Source of the DNA: Drosophila miranda | Taxonomy: Eukaryota > Arthropoda > Insecta > Diptera > Drosophilidae | Direction of reading: 5' to 3' | Assembly (NCBI RefSeq): GCF_003369915.1 | Contig: NW_022881614.1 | Coordinates: forward strand, 1,385,001-1,449,000 | DNA: 64,000 bases | The notes under the pieces: generated by a model | Database searches by the model: none | What the model saw: only the letters and a program-made list of their open reading frames with translations | Told to the model about the DNA's origin: nothing | Shown here: piece by piece, positions 31,951 through 44,408 of the stretch | Layout of the letters: each line of letters opens with the position of its first letter | Numbering within the stretch: position 1 is the stretch's first letter | Position numbers and translations under genes: made by a program

Positions 31951-33913
31951 TACAGAAGAGCAAGTTCTGTGTGCCTGAGGTCCGCTATCTGGGGCATGTA
32001 GTGGGTCACGGTATTATAGGCATGGACTTGGACAAAATAGAGGCCATTAAGGAATATCCTGCTCCGAAGTCGGTGAAACAGTTGCGTCGATTCTTGGGTA
32101 TGACGGGATGGTACCACAAATTTATAAAGAATTTTGCGGCTATTGCGGCGCCTCTGACGGACGCCCTGAAGCAGAAACGCCAGTTCATTTGGTCCGAAGA
32201 AGCAGAAGCTGCATTCACAGCTCTGAAGAACTCAATGTGTGAAGCTCCCGTCTTACACACACCGAATTTTGAAAAGCCTTTCTTGATCCACTGCGACGCT
32301 AGTCAGTCAGGAGTAGGAGGGGTACTGATGCAAATAAACGAAGAGGGCGATGAAGTACCAATTGCGTTTATGTCACGAAAATTGAATAAGTGCCAACGTG
32401 CTTACTCGGTGACGGAAAAGGAATGCTTAGCTGCCATTCTGAGCATCAAGAAATTTCGCGCTTATGTAGAGGGACATCAATTTACGGTGATAACCGACCA
32501 TGCCTCCTTGAAGTGGCTGATGTCCCAATCAGATCTGAGTAGCAGACTGGCCAGATGGGCTTTGAAGCTTCAGGGGTATTCCTTTGATATTAGCCACCGA
32601 AAAGGGTCTCGAAACATCGTTCCAGACGCCTTGTCTCGGGTCTTTTCCCCAGATTTTTCAGAGATCGAACCAGAAGAAAGGATCGATTTGGAGTCGGAGC
32701 ACTTTAGTTCGACGGATTACGTTTCCCTTAGGGCTAAAGTAGCGAGTAGTCAGGCTCAGATGCCAGATGTAAAGGTGGTAGGCAGGCATATATATCGTCG
32801 CACCGAGCACGCAACAGGCGAAAGGGTAGCGGATGATTTCTGTTGGAAAATTTGGATTCCCAAGGGGCTCATAGATTCGGTCCTGAAAATGGCCCACGAG
32901 CACGCCCTATCTGCACACGGAGGCATAAATAAAACGCTCGAAAAGGTTCGGCGCTACTATTATTGGCCGACGTTGTTAAAAGATGTCAAAGAGTTCATAA
33001 ACCGGTGTGAAATTTGTAAGTGTACTAAGCATCCAAATATACCTTTAAGACCGCCACTAGCAAAAACGGGGGAAACAGAACGGTTCTTCCAGAAGCTCTA
33101 CGTAGATTTTCTGGGACCGTATCCTAGAAGGCGTAGGGGGAATGTCGGGATATTTGTGGTGTTAGATCATTTTTCCAAATTTCCGTTTATTAAACCCGTA
33201 AGAAAATTTACCGCCGACGCCATCGTACCATACATTGAGGAACAATTATTTCACTGCTTTGGAGTGCAGGAAAAGCTAGTCTCGGACAACGGCGTCCAAT
33301 TTAAGTCCCATGCATTCAACTCCTTGCTGCAGAAGTATGGCATAGAGCACGCTTACACCGCCGTTTACGCTCCGCAGGCTAACGCGTCCGAGCGAGTTAA
33401 CAGATCTATCTTGGCAGCAATCAAAGCCTACATAAATACTGACCAAGGTAACTGGGATGAGCAGCTCAGCAGTGTAGCATGTGCGTTAAGATCGGCTGTG
33501 CACAGTGCCGTAAAGGCGAGTTCATACCAGTTGGCGTTTGGGCAACAGATGATCACGAATGGTACCACGTATCAGTTGTTGAGGCAGCTAGAGATGTTAG
33601 AAGATCGTTGGGTGCATTTTTCTATGGACGACTCATTTGACCTGATGCGTGGCACGGCAAAGGAGGCAATGAGGGCTCAGCACGAACGAAATGAAAAGAC
33701 CTTCGAAGTAAGGAGGTATCATTCAGAGTGGGACAGGAGGTTTACCGTCGAAATTTCCAGCAAAGTAATTTCGTGAAAGGATTTAATGCCAAGTTGGCTC
33801 CCCTTTTTGTGAAGTCCCGGGTAAGGCGACAGTTGGGTCAAGCCTATTACGAGCTAGAGGATCTGCAAGGACGTCTGATCGGCAAATTCCATGCCAAAGA
33901 TATCAAACAGTAG
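31890..33913 (+). pseudogene. Ulysses-like pol remnant (RT 3' part, RNase H, integrase)
   Basis: The frame opening at 31872 enters RT after its active site (LAEKLSAAGLTINIQKSKFC, RYLGHVVGHG). RNase H follows (LIHCDASQSGVGGVLMQ, SVTEKECLAAILSIKKF) and then integrase: zinc region HEHALSAHGG ... CEICKC near 32900-33020, core DFLGPYPRRRRGN, SDNGVQFKSHAF and APQANASERVNRS. The protease and the N-terminal RT with the YxDD motif are deleted at the gag junction near 31890. A one-base frameshift near 33720 moves the last 60 residues (VYRRNFQQSNFVKGF ... FHAKDIKQ) to another frame, ending at 33913. It cannot make functional RT. Confidence 0.87.
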
Positions 33914-33994
33914 CACCATGGTTAAAAATCGCTCTAAGTGGGAATCCCCCTTTTGGTCCTTCTTCCCCAAAGTGTGATTTTGGTAGGGGGGATT

Positions 33995-36125
33995 TGAAGT
34001 GGTTTGAAAGAGTAACGTATAAAAAAAAAGTATAAATACTGGGATCCACAAAAGGGAACATTTGGAAAAGTACCAAGAAGGGATATTGGTCTCCCTATGT
34101 TACTCAACTTTGCCGCCTCAATTCAAGTTAAAAGGTAAACGAAGGAGAGCGGTTTTTTTTTCTGTTTTTTGAGTTGAAACTTGTAAAATAATTACGGCGT
34201 CAATTCGAAAATGGAGGATTCTCAAGTTTAACGCTGAACTGGGGGTCTCAGACTGTGCAGATCTAGCCTCGGTCTCTTGGAAGAAAAACTGTTGGCGAAG
34301 ACAGACGTGCTATTTTTGTCCAGTCCAAGTATAAAGAAAAAAAAAGAGGAATAAAAACCGGGAAAAGATCTTAACAGCTGAATACAGCAAAAAGAAAGAA
34401 ATATTGTGCGCTTATAAAGTAAAAGTGTGTTAAGTGCCAATCTCAATTGATTGGCGGTTAGTACCGGCTTAAACTTCGGGCAATCGTTTGGGTATCTGTC
34501 TGAACCCCAATACGAAAGCTCGCAACAACAATTTCCCCGATATTAGGGCCTCCGCCCGCGGCAAGGGACTTATGCTCCTCGCCCAACTACAGCTCCGTAC
34601 CAAAAATTCCCAGCGCTAGGCCGAGCAGCACAAAGCGGGAGGCGTAAAAGATCGGCTCATCAGTCGTTTTGCGGGCGCGAGCCACTTATGTGTCACGGAC
34701 CCGCGATATATTGGAGGCCGTCCAATTCTGCGGAAATTATTAAAGCTATGTAAACGGTCAGCCAATTTCTACCCGAAATATAGATCTGGGTCTCGACCTA
34801 TTTTCGTTTCCCCATACGAAGTGCCGAGGAGTGCCCAGATGTGAAGCCGGCGGCAACGACTGTCGTTTTTTTTTATATCCATCAGTGTAACCGCTGATTC
34901 CTATTTTTATGCTATAGTGTCATTAGTGTAATTAGCTTAGTAAATTTCTTTTGGTTGTGTTTTTAAATTCTGTTCGGAAGAAATAGCAAGTGGAATGTGT
35001 GACAGGGCGAAAGTGAACAACGGTTAAACGGCAGAGGAGAGCGTGAGTTTTTTTTTGTAAAAGTATTTCTCCAGCTTTCGTTTTAGGAACGTTGCCGCAG
35101 TCCATGGAAGCGCTTTCATCGCTGTTTCAACGCATTTATTAAAACAAATCAAAGGAAGGCCGTAAGTGATCCCAAAACATAAAGATAAAACATTGGAGTT
35201 TGTTTGTAATGAGCAACTATTTATTGCATGACCAAAAAAAAAAAAAAAACCTCACGTAGTCAGGGGCTTCGTCGCTTAAGAGAGGCTGTGCGCTCTCCCT
35301 TATGCCCTGTTGGCAACCATAAGCGCTTACGCCGCGCATAAGAACCAGCCCTCTTAAGAACAAGGCACAAAAGGGAAGATGCGAGGCTGGTCGCTCTGAC
35401 GTTCTTTTATGCTTTCTACTTGCGGTTGCTTTCGCTAATACACTTGAATAACTGCCCTGCCATAACGATCGCGGCGCACAGTTTTTACATTCCCTTTTGC
35501 ATATTTATTTATTATTATTATCTATTTGCCTAACATAAAAGCTGGAGATATGTACCCTTCCCTTCTTTCAATTTGTAAGTTAAATTTCAATCTAAAGTGT
35601 ATTATTAAGAGTTAATCATTTATTAGTTTACTAGTGCGATGCATGTGCAATTGCTCAATATGAAATATAGGATTTAACATGAATCGGGGCTAGAGTTCTA
35701 TATGCGGGGACCATGCTGGGCAAAGGAGGGTAATGGGGTTGGATAGGAGGCTGTAAGAGCCTTCTTTATGGGATCACCGGATGAACCGGGAGCGGTGATC
35801 ATGGTAGGGTGGGCATGAGTGGTCACAACAACACCGTGGCACGACTTGTATGTGTGTATGTGTCCGTGTGTGTGTAGTTAGGGGTATTTGCTCTTGTACA
35901 TATTTGTGTCGATACTTCGCTTGCACGTGAAATTTTAATGAACGTTACTGTGTCAGTATTATGATTGTTGGAGTAGAGCTGTGTCCTGTCCGTTCTGGGA
36001 AATAAAAAAACCCCCCCATTTCTTGCCGATGAGACGGAAGCCGGAACAAGCACGTGCCCGGACGGGAGACGAACCATCACCTGCTCAGCCTTCCGTGAAG
36101 GTTTGGTAATAGCCAATATGCTACA
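33995..36125 (+). repeat. Second LTR of the Ulysses-like array
   Basis: It starts TGAAGTGG after a purine tract (GGTAGGGGGGATT) and ends CTACA, 2131 bp. It is followed by a complete primer site and gag leader instead of host DNA. It lacks the 98-bp intron-like segment and the Helitron of the first LTR and has 45 bp that the first lacks. Confidence 0.85.
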
Positions 36126-36139
36126 GTTAGTTTATTATT

Positions 36140-36157
36140 TGGCGCCCAACGTGGGGC
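36140..36157 (+). other. Primer binding site after the second LTR, tRNA-Lys
   Basis: Same 18-mer as at 30190, showing that the element continues into a second internal region. Confidence 0.9.
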
Positions 36158-36931
36158 CCGAGTTGTCGCAACTGACAACAAACCGGCAAGGCCCAAATGA
36201 TTGTGAAAATTGTGGAATGTAGATGTGACCTTACATTTCCAACCAGTATCGGGACAGATGTGTCTTTCTAGTTGTCATTCTGTTTTGTTTGTTTTGGCTT
36301 TATCACTTTATGCTGGATCAGCGCAGTGGGTTATTAAACTATTGCCACCGTTGTAAGTGACCAAGCGGGCTCCTATGATGCAGGCCGGAATGATGAGTAC
36401 ATATAACACCGGTACCAGCCCAATGCATTGAGCTTATTACTATTCGTTTCGTTCTTTCTTTCTTTATTCGTTTGTCTTCCTTTCCTTCCTGTTCCTTCTG
36501 GCCAATGCTGGAGGAATGCTCCTTTTTTTCCGGTTTGGATTATCCGATCAGGAACGGTGGGTGAAAGGCCTCAATTTGCCAGGAAGGAGTTGTGAATGGA
36601 CTCATACTCATCGGGCTGGGTATCTGGTATCGCTGGATGGAAACGTGGTAAAAAACTATTACCCACCGCGAAAGACCCGGACCGCCTATAGCTACGAGTT
36701 GTGGGTTATTATTAATTTCTTTATGCATGTAGTTGAGTAAATGTAGTACATGGGAAACATCATACACATACACACACATAGATATACCCTATTATTCCCT
36801 TTGACTTAAGCATGGTCCTAGCAGATTGTTTTTTTTTTTTGTTTGATACTGTATTTTTTTTTTTTTTATTAATTTCTTAAATTTTATTTATCTATTTAAT
36901 TACTTTATTATTATATTTTATATTTTATATT

Positions 36932-37068
36932 ATGCCCGTATTTGGCAGTTGCGAGAATTTAGCAGACGAAGAATTACAAGAAAGCGTTTGCTTGATCTGC
37001 CAGGCTCAGGTGGAATATTTGGCTCAGCTCCTTACCACGTCTTGTGGTCACACTTTCCATAGGGCCTG
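36932..37068 (+). pseudogene. Second Ulysses-like RING gag, cut by a BEL LTR
   Basis: The first 46 residues match the gag at 30977 up to FHRAC, then a BEL LTR begins. Only the first half of the RING remains. Confidence 0.87.
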
Positions 37069-37440
37069 TGTTCGGAGCAGAACCCAGCCGATTAGCTGCT
37101 TGCCAAATAGCACCTAATTCTTGGCCCTCAGCCGCTTATTTTGTTTGTTACTTATGTTCATGTCACTCACTTGTTTGTTAAAGCTCTGCGCTTGCTTGCC
37201 CTGCTAAACGCTCTCTGCCAGCTCGCTCTTCGCTATCTCCGCTTTGCGTCTGCCTACCGACGTCGGCCGAGCGAAGCTGCGCTTAACGATCGGAGCGGCA
37301 ATGTAAAGGGCAGGCAAGCCACACTTGCAATTTGGATGTCACGCATTAAAGAACGTATCGTAATTTTATTTCTGCGCCGAGTTTTATTTAATTCGAAATA
37401 ATTAGTTGGCCGATAGGGGATAAAAAACATTATCTCCACA
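37069..37440 (+). repeat. 5' LTR of a BEL/Pao-type element
   Basis: It begins TGTTCGGAGCAG inside the Ulysses-like gag and ends TCTCCACA at 37440, about 372 bp. It is followed by a tRNA-Trp type primer site and, 350 bp later, by BEL gag. No partner LTR is seen, because the element is truncated by a Helitron in gag. Confidence 0.75.
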
Positions 37441-37447
37441 TAAAATT

Positions 37448-37465
37448 TGGTGACCCCGACGTGAT
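37448..37465 (+). other. Primer binding site, tRNA-Trp type
   Basis: TGGTGACCCCGACGTGAT is the complement of the 3' end of eukaryotic tRNA-Trp, the site also known from avian retroviruses. It confirms the LTR end at 37440. Confidence 0.82.
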
Positions 37466-37814
37466 CTCTGAGTTGCAGTGTCAATTAATAATCATTCGCG
37501 ATCGACATTCGTTAGCCCTAGCAAATTTTCGGCGGTTAAGCACAATTCGGTGCTAAAACACACTTACATACACCCACATACACGCATTGCTGGCTATTAA
37601 TTTCTCTGTCGCGACAATTCGGTCAGTGCAGTGCGGTAGGCAGTGCAGCGAACTCACTAATACACACAAGCGGAGTACAAAGCGGAATCGGACAGCTCGC
37701 ACAGCCGCACAGCTAAAGGCATTAGCTGTAATCCCTTTGCTTTCGGTTCCCACGTTTATACGTATACAGGGTGTCTTTTTCGGTCGTGCTGAGTGACTCT
37801 TTTAAAGCCCCACC

Positions 37815-38910
37815 ATGGCAGCACCTGAGCCTACCAATGTCGCGAACGCAGCAATGCCGAGTGATGTATATTTCTAAAAGCACAAGGCCGAGTCCATCGC
37901 GCGCCAACTAAAGGCCATGGATCGCTTTCTTACCAAGGAAGAGCTTGCCGAGTTAGATGAGGCAGAACTTCAAGCTCGCTTAGAGCAGATCGAGCGACTG
38001 AATGCGAATTTCGATGCCGCTCAAACGAGCCTTGAAAGGCTGGATTTCCTGCTGTTAGCCCATGATGCCCGGCTGGACTTTTCGAATGTTTATGTCAAGG
38101 TTAGGTCCAGGCTGTCGCGGGAGTTGATGGCTGCTCGCACGGTAAATGTTGCCAATTCAACGGCTCGGCATACTCTCGAGGGGAATTCGTCGTTGTTCGC
38201 CTATAATAGTATAGGCCGTTCTCGAATGCCCGAGTTGCAGCTTCCGCGATTCGGTGGGAGCTACATGGATTGGCCAGAATTCCACGCGATGTTTTCGACA
38301 ATGGTGCACAAAGACCATCGTATAACAATCATCGAAAAATTCCAATATCTTCGTGGATGTCTAGATGGTGCTGCGCTGGATACGATTCGTTCCTTGGAAC
38401 TTTCTGAGGAGAATTACGACAAGGCGTTGAATTTACTAATGTTGCGATTCGATAATAAACTGTTACATTTTCAGGCACACGTCAAGGCTATTTTCGGGCT
38501 GCAAGGGGTGGAGAAGGGCTCGGCTATCGGCTTGCGCGCGCTCAGCGATAAAATCAATTCGCACTTGCGTGCACTTCAGACCTTGGCGACCCCGCAGGAG
38601 ATTTCCGATGGGTTGCTGATCTTCATCATAGGCACGAAATTGGACCACAAGACCAAGGAGAAATGGGAAGAGAACTTGCCGACGTCAGGATTGCCTCGGT
38701 GGTCAAGCATGGCCTCATTCTTGGAAGCAAGATGTCGGATGCTGGAAAATTTGGGATCGGCTATGGTAACAATTCCTAGCCAGCAGGTGGGAGAAAGTAA
38801 ACCTAGCACCCTAATCACCTCCATTAACGATCATAATAGCTCAACATGTAAGTATTGCAAATCCTCCGATCACTACATATCCCGATGCCAGGCATTTATA
38901 GATCTCCCTG
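37815..38910 (+). pseudogene. BEL/Pao-type Gag, copy 2
   Basis: Same gene as at 19851, here with its LTR, primer site and leader. It has the same early TAA (37875-37877) and the same reopening at KAMDRFL, and then the DUF1759-type capsid and one knuckle. Differences from copy 1 include LNANF for MNADF and YMDWPEF for YMDRPEF. A Helitron ends it at 38911. Confidence 0.87.
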
Positions 38911-40015
38911 TTATACCCGATACTCAAAATGAGTATTGGGGTATATTAGATTTGTGTTAAAAGTGGATGTGTGTAACGTCCAGAAGGAATCGTTTCCGAC
39001 CCCATAAAGTATATATATTCTTGATCAGCATCAATAGCCGAGTCGATTGAGCCCTGTCTGTCTGTCCGTCCGTCCGTCCGTCCGTCCGTCCCCTTCAGCG
39101 CCTAGTGCTCAAAGACTACAAGAGCTAGAGCAACGATGTTTTGGATCCAGACTTCTGTGATATGTCACTGCTACAAAAATATTTCAAAACTTCGCACCGC
39201 CCACTTCCGCCCCCACAAAGGACGAAAATCTGTGGCGTCCACAATTTTAAAGATACGATAAAACCAAAAAAGCAGAATCGTAGAGGATGACTATATGTTT
39301 TAGAATGTAAGATCTCAACCAGATCGTATAATAATTATAGCCAGAATCAAGAAAACAATTTCATTCTTTCTCCCTCTGTCTCTCTCTAACACACAGGTTT
39401 CATGGTCGGTTTTGCCAATTGCAAAATATGAGTTCAAGGATCTCAGAACCTATAAGAGCCAGAGCAACCAAATTTGGTATCCACACTCCTGTGATATCGG
39501 ACCTTGAACATTTCGTATCCAAATTTCGCCACACCCCCTTCCGCCCCCGCAAAGGACGAAAATCTAAGGCATCCACAAATCTCAGAGACTATTAAGGCTA
39601 GAGTAACCAAATTTGGTATCCGCACTTCTGTTAGATTTCACTATAAAACGTATATCTCAGAATTTCGCCCTACCTCCTTCCGCCCCCACAAAGGACGAAA
39701 ATCTGTTGCATCCACAATATTGCACATTTGAGAAAACTAAAAACGCAGAATCATAGATAATGACCATATCTATCAGATTGCTGAATCTGGACCAGATCAG
39801 ATAATTTTTATAGCCAAAAGGAACAAATCAATTTGCACTGGCTTCGCAGCGCCCGACGTCACGCTCAGACTGATTTTCTGTCTCTCTCGCACGCACTCTT
39901 TGTCGTGTCGTTTAATATTAGCTGCGTCTGCCGGAGGAGAGCCATACTGACTTAGTATCGGGTATAACTGTAGAGTTGCGGTGTCTGCAGCAACTCACAA
40001 CGTTCCCCCTCGTTT
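38911..40015 (-). mobile_element. Helitron in duplicated block, copy 2
   Basis: A full-length minus-strand copy, the partner of 20948-22050 with the same flanking BEL gag and host sequence. It was therefore part of the block when it was duplicated. Confidence 0.87.
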
Positions 40016-41546
40016 TAATTCTGTTTTTGTTTCTGTTTTGCTCGCATCGAAACGCGGACGCTGACAGAGCTGCGTTAGCGGACAGAGGAAACACGAAGCG
40101 AAGCGGCATTCGCTCGTTTGATTCATCGGCCGAGCGGCAGCGCAGAGAGGTGGCTTGCTCGTCGTTCGGTTGGGTGGGTGATAGACGACTGTGATAATGG
40201 GCACGTTTATGGGCAGCAATATAACCAATTAAACGATAATTTTATAGCGACAGTGCCAACAAAGTCAGCGTTGAAGCTGCGCCTGAGGATCACAGAGGCT
40301 CTGCAGCTTTGTCTCTATTTTCGGGCCTCCGCTTTGTTAGGTGCGAACGTGTTAGCGGTTACCGGTTACCGGTTCAGGTGGAAAGCGAGAGCTGTAAGCT
40401 CCGAGAGCAGCTGTTCTCTCGTGCTCTCCGACATGCCGCTCACGCCGCTCAAATTCTAGCACTGAGAGCAGACAGTCGAAAGTTATCTCCAAACGCATGA
40501 AAGACGCATGAGAGGTCGGCCGAGCTGACTCTACCGATGCGATGCTTTTACAATATTGACAGGCCTAATGAGGAGATTTACAGCAAAGACGTCAGAGCAA
40601 TGGGCCCATATCATGCCGAACGGAACCAATAAAAGAGGAGTGCCCCGTGCAAACTGCTCTGTAAACTGTGCTTTTTATAAACCAATATCCCAATCCAAAA
40701 GCGGACAATTATTGGGCCATAAAGTGACTTTTGACCAACGATAAGGGCTGGGCAAACGAGCCTGCCCAGGTAGCGCTAGAATTCTATCAACCTGATTTCG
40801 GGTCTATAAAAAGTCGTAAAACATAATCTTGGGAAACAGTAGTTCCAACCGGACAAGGCTATTGCTATAGCCATCAATGAGCCACCAATTCGCGATGGGG
40901 AAAACCTAATCACATGATGCGGGATTGGATTAGCCTATCGACGGAGCTCGGGGCGCAGTAGCTCTCTCTGAGATCTCCTATCGCGCAGCGCCCATCGTCC
41001 ATCGAATATGTCTTATGTGACATTCTCGAGTGCGTTTCAATGGCCGATGCCAAATCAAATGCCCATTTCTGCTCTTGGGGAATTATCTGATTATTAATTA
41101 TATTTCACCCATCGCGATAGGCGGCTCTGTTTAGTGTTTAGTGACGGAATCGGAGCCAGAGGAAGATATTCCAACGTCAGATCCACTATCGTTTTGGGGC
41201 CTGTCGTTTGACGCAGTTAAAAAGGTGGCAACTATTTCTGAGGGTCTCTTTGTGTGAGGACTTGTATTTGAAGCAGATAACGAAACGGTTTTGAGGGTAC
41301 GGCACGAAACAATTAGCGAATAGATTGCTTTTATTTCTGGATAAACAACTGGAAGAAAAATTTGTCTCTTAGATTATAACTTATCATTGATGATATTTGA
41401 TATTATAGGTGATTTTGCATGGAAATATGTGTCATACTGGCGCCAGAGCGACTCTTCAGTTACGGGGTAACCTTTCGAGGCATAACTAATTAAATTGATC
41501 AGTAGATCGGTTCCACTACCAATTGGATCTCTGACCCAAAACCTTC
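40016..41546. other. Host non-coding sequence in duplicated block, copy 2
   Basis: Counterpart of 22051-23580. No gene is recognised in it. Confidence 0.45.
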
Positions 41547-41915
41547 ATGCAACCATCGCCAAATGATATACACATAATGCTATACTACGTTCTAGCACCC
41601 GGTTGGGTCTTCGGGGATATTCCTTTTGCTCGGGCCAATACGGCGTATCCTCCCAGCCTGGACTGCGGTCTCAATGCCACCAAGTCCAGCTGCTCCTCCA
41701 GGTGCGAGGAGACCTGCCAATACAAGTCGCGCATCTGTCCGCCGAAGATCTGCGGGGGTCCGTGCGTCTGCATCGAGGGCCATGTGATCGACGAGCGGCG
41801 ATCGGGCTTCGTTCTGCGGATAGATTGCGGGCAGAAGCAGCTGAATGTTCCCTCGTACCAAGTGAGCAGCGTGAAGTACTTTGGTGCCAATTACGGCTAC
41901 ATGAAGGAATTGTGA
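41547..41915 (+). CDS. TIL-type cysteine-rich protease-inhibitor protein, copy 2
   Basis: Its 122 residues are identical to those of the copy at 23581, with the same ten cysteines. Because both copies are free of mutations while their neighbours are broken, the pair may still be expressed, but the block is too young for this to prove selection. The true first exon is uncertain, as in copy 1. Confidence 0.72.
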   Translation: MQPSPNDIHIMLYYVLAPGWVFGDIPFARANTAYPPSLDCGLNATKSSCSSRCEETCQYKSRICPPKICGGPCVCIEGHVIDERRSGFVLRIDCGQKQLNVPSYQVSSVKYFGANYGYMKEL

Positions 41916-42841
41916 AATTACTAATGTGAGTGCAACCAAATAAAAATAAATCAGTGCCGAGCTGTGTATCAGACTGATGCCACGACTGATGGAACAGCAG
42001 CTCTAGCGTAGGGTAAACATGGCCATAAGCCACCGTATGGGCCCTTTACAATTGAGTGCCGAGACCCTGGTGCCTAGATAAGAAACGTGCCGCACATCGG
42101 CCGATCCAGGTCCGCACGTTCACGTGATGTGCACGCCGATCTATCAGCACCCATACAATATATCAGCGATAATGAATAACAAGCACAATTAACGCGACCA
42201 ACAACGCATGTGGCAACTGGCAACTGGCTGATGTGCCAAATGTTGATACAACTGGCTTATCTTGTCACCGATATTGGGCCCAGACATCCACAGATTTGCT
42301 AATGATGATGAGGCACCCAGCCTTCAACAGACTAGTTTGGTCTCTTCTGCTCTGCTTTGTCTCCACTTATAGACAACGCCTACAGCCAACAGCCAACACT
42401 GGCGTCTTAATGACCTCTGTTTAATTCGACTTGATGAAGCACATTCCATTCGAGTATATTGTACAAATTAAAGCTCAGAAATGTGTGCTAATGGGGAATA
42501 TTGTCTCTGTCATTACTCATCCGCCTTGTGGGCCAGTGCACAGCAATCGTTTATAAGACCAAAAGTATGCTATAAATCCATATGAACGTATCCGCAATGA
42601 ATCCCGTGGTGAATTGGAGCAGGGGGGCATGAGTGAAACCCTTAGCTTCCACATAATAATAGCATCAGTTTAATTTCTTTCCATTGGCACCTTCTTCTAT
42701 CCATTTTACAGGATTCCTCTTATAAGAAGGCGTTGGAAAACCTCTCCAATAGTTAGCTTTGTTTTATTTAGACAACTGAAACAGACGAATCGTGTCTCAA
42801 TTGCCAAAATAAAGAATAATCAAATTCTTTCCAATTTCTTT
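41916..42841. other. Intergenic sequence in duplicated block, copy 2
   Basis: Counterpart of 23950-24876, with a few single-base differences. No gene is recognised in it. Confidence 0.45.
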
Positions 42842-43942
42842 GTGAGTAATATATTTTGTTTCTGTTTCGCGACTACACGACGCGACGGATCGTCTCGCTT
42901 CCGGCCTGTCGTCCGCATTGGCAATTGGTTCGAGGAAAACTGCCTCGAGGAGGTAGAAGAGCGAATTCAAGCCATTATACCATTAGACCTTACCTACTTT
43001 GACCTTTTCTAGGACAAAGTTCGCAACTTTAAGAGCAAGCCGAATCGGGGCGAACTTCTGGTCGAGAAGGCGCGCACTCTACGACAACTTCCACAAAGAG
43101 ATCGTCCTCGCAGCGCCTAAGGAGAACGTTATCTTCGGAGCCGTCGTCCAACTGATGCCCATTTCCATGAACATCGAGAATATGAGCACCGCTGATCTGA
43201 ACCTTGCCCTCTCGGTGGTGATCAACGAGCGGGTGGTGCGCCACAGCCAAAGCATCAACGAGGACTGCGAGCTGACGGTGGCTCCCTCCGCGCGGTCGTG
43301 TGTGCGCAACTCGTTCCGGATCGTCAGTGGTGACGAACACGACCGCACTGGGCAGGACATTAAGTACGGGCAGCGCTTCCGCCTGGAGTGCATGGACTCT
43401 GAGAATGATCCCATCATGCTCAACAGTGCGCCCAAGAAAGTCAACCTGAACCAGTCCATCGATGTCACATATCATTCCCATAAGAACGGCGAGCTGAACT
43501 TTCCTCTGGGCCTTGTTCATCGCAGTGTAAGATGATGAATGAGTCCATGAAAAGGTATTTTACAGAGGTGTGGCTGTCCGGGTGGTGACCTTCCGATGGC
43601 CTTTACCAACTGGTTCTGCATTCACGTCGATCGCAACCGGCGCTTCGAGAGCGAGGGCAAAGATATCCCCGTTTGTATGAACAAGCTTCCCTTTGCCATT
43701 ATTCTAACCAACTTCTCTTCCAGAGCAATGCCCCACTGGTCATTGTCCATCCGGCGACCAACCGTAATCTCGCCGCCGAAAATGTGGTCATCCAGACTCT
43801 GTTCGGTCCAGAGTTCCTCGTGTCCGTGCAAAACTATCGCAACATCTACAAGCGCGAGCTCTGGAAGAACGTGTGGATGATCAGCAACGGCCATCAGGCA
43901 TCTAAAAATTCCCCGTCCCAAGAAACACCCGTTTTCGCCTAG
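42842..43942 (+). pseudogene. CFAP161-like axonemal protein gene, copy 2, nonsense plus frameshift
   Basis: Exons are about 42842-43526, 43566-43670 and 43724-43942. Two lesions differ from copy 1: a TAG at 43010-43012 where copy 1 has TGG, and a 2-bp deletion at about 43080 (CTCTACGAC against CTCTTTACGAC). The codon that is a stop in copy 1 is TAC here. Intron 1 is about 22 bp shorter. The C-terminus extends past KNVW to QETPVFA before a TAG. Again no ATG precedes the conserved start. Together the copies show that each half of the pair was lost separately. Confidence 0.82.
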
Positions 43943-44408
43943 CTTGCTTTAAATAAAGGCCACTGCAGTTGGGTGTAACGTGAACTTGGATTTTATGAGT
44001 ATGTGGCGATAATTTAAGTTTCGCACATGGAATTGTGTCAGCCGAGCCCCCGCGGGTTTGCGCATATAATACCCGGCAGTGTGTGTTTTCATGCTTAGAA
44101 TAGATAGAACGAATGGGAGAGGATGAAGGCACAAATTGAAGTACAAAGGCTACACCCTATGTAGATGAAAGTTGAATATGGTTTCCATGGTTTGTCAGGA
44201 AGTATATCTTATCTTTATTAGCGAATCGAATGTATGTTTCCAGGCTTCCTAAAAGGTACCGTAAGTTACTAATGGTGGCAGCCCACCTAGCTCAATCCAA
44301 TTCGCATATGAAATTGTGTCAGTCAGAGATAAAAACTTCCACGAAAATGAGCCGACAAGACCTATAAATATGTTAAAGGCAGCTACAGTCTGCACACTCA
44401 TTCCTAAA
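43943..44408. other. Intergenic sequence with trypsin-gene promoter, copy 2
   Basis: Counterpart of 25948-26403. A TATAAAT about 40 bp before the ATG is conserved. Confidence 0.5.

Larger units (their letters stand above)
26842..37068 (+). mobile_element. Ulysses-like LTR retrotransposon array (LTR-internal-LTR-internal)
   Basis: Two internal regions share a middle LTR, the arrangement produced by recombination between LTRs of tandem or circular copies. The first internal region has an internal deletion; the second is cut after about 930 bp. LTR length near 2.13 kb and tRNA-Lys priming fit Ulysses as I remember it (about 2.1-kb LTRs); the family name needs an alignment. Confidence 0.78.
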
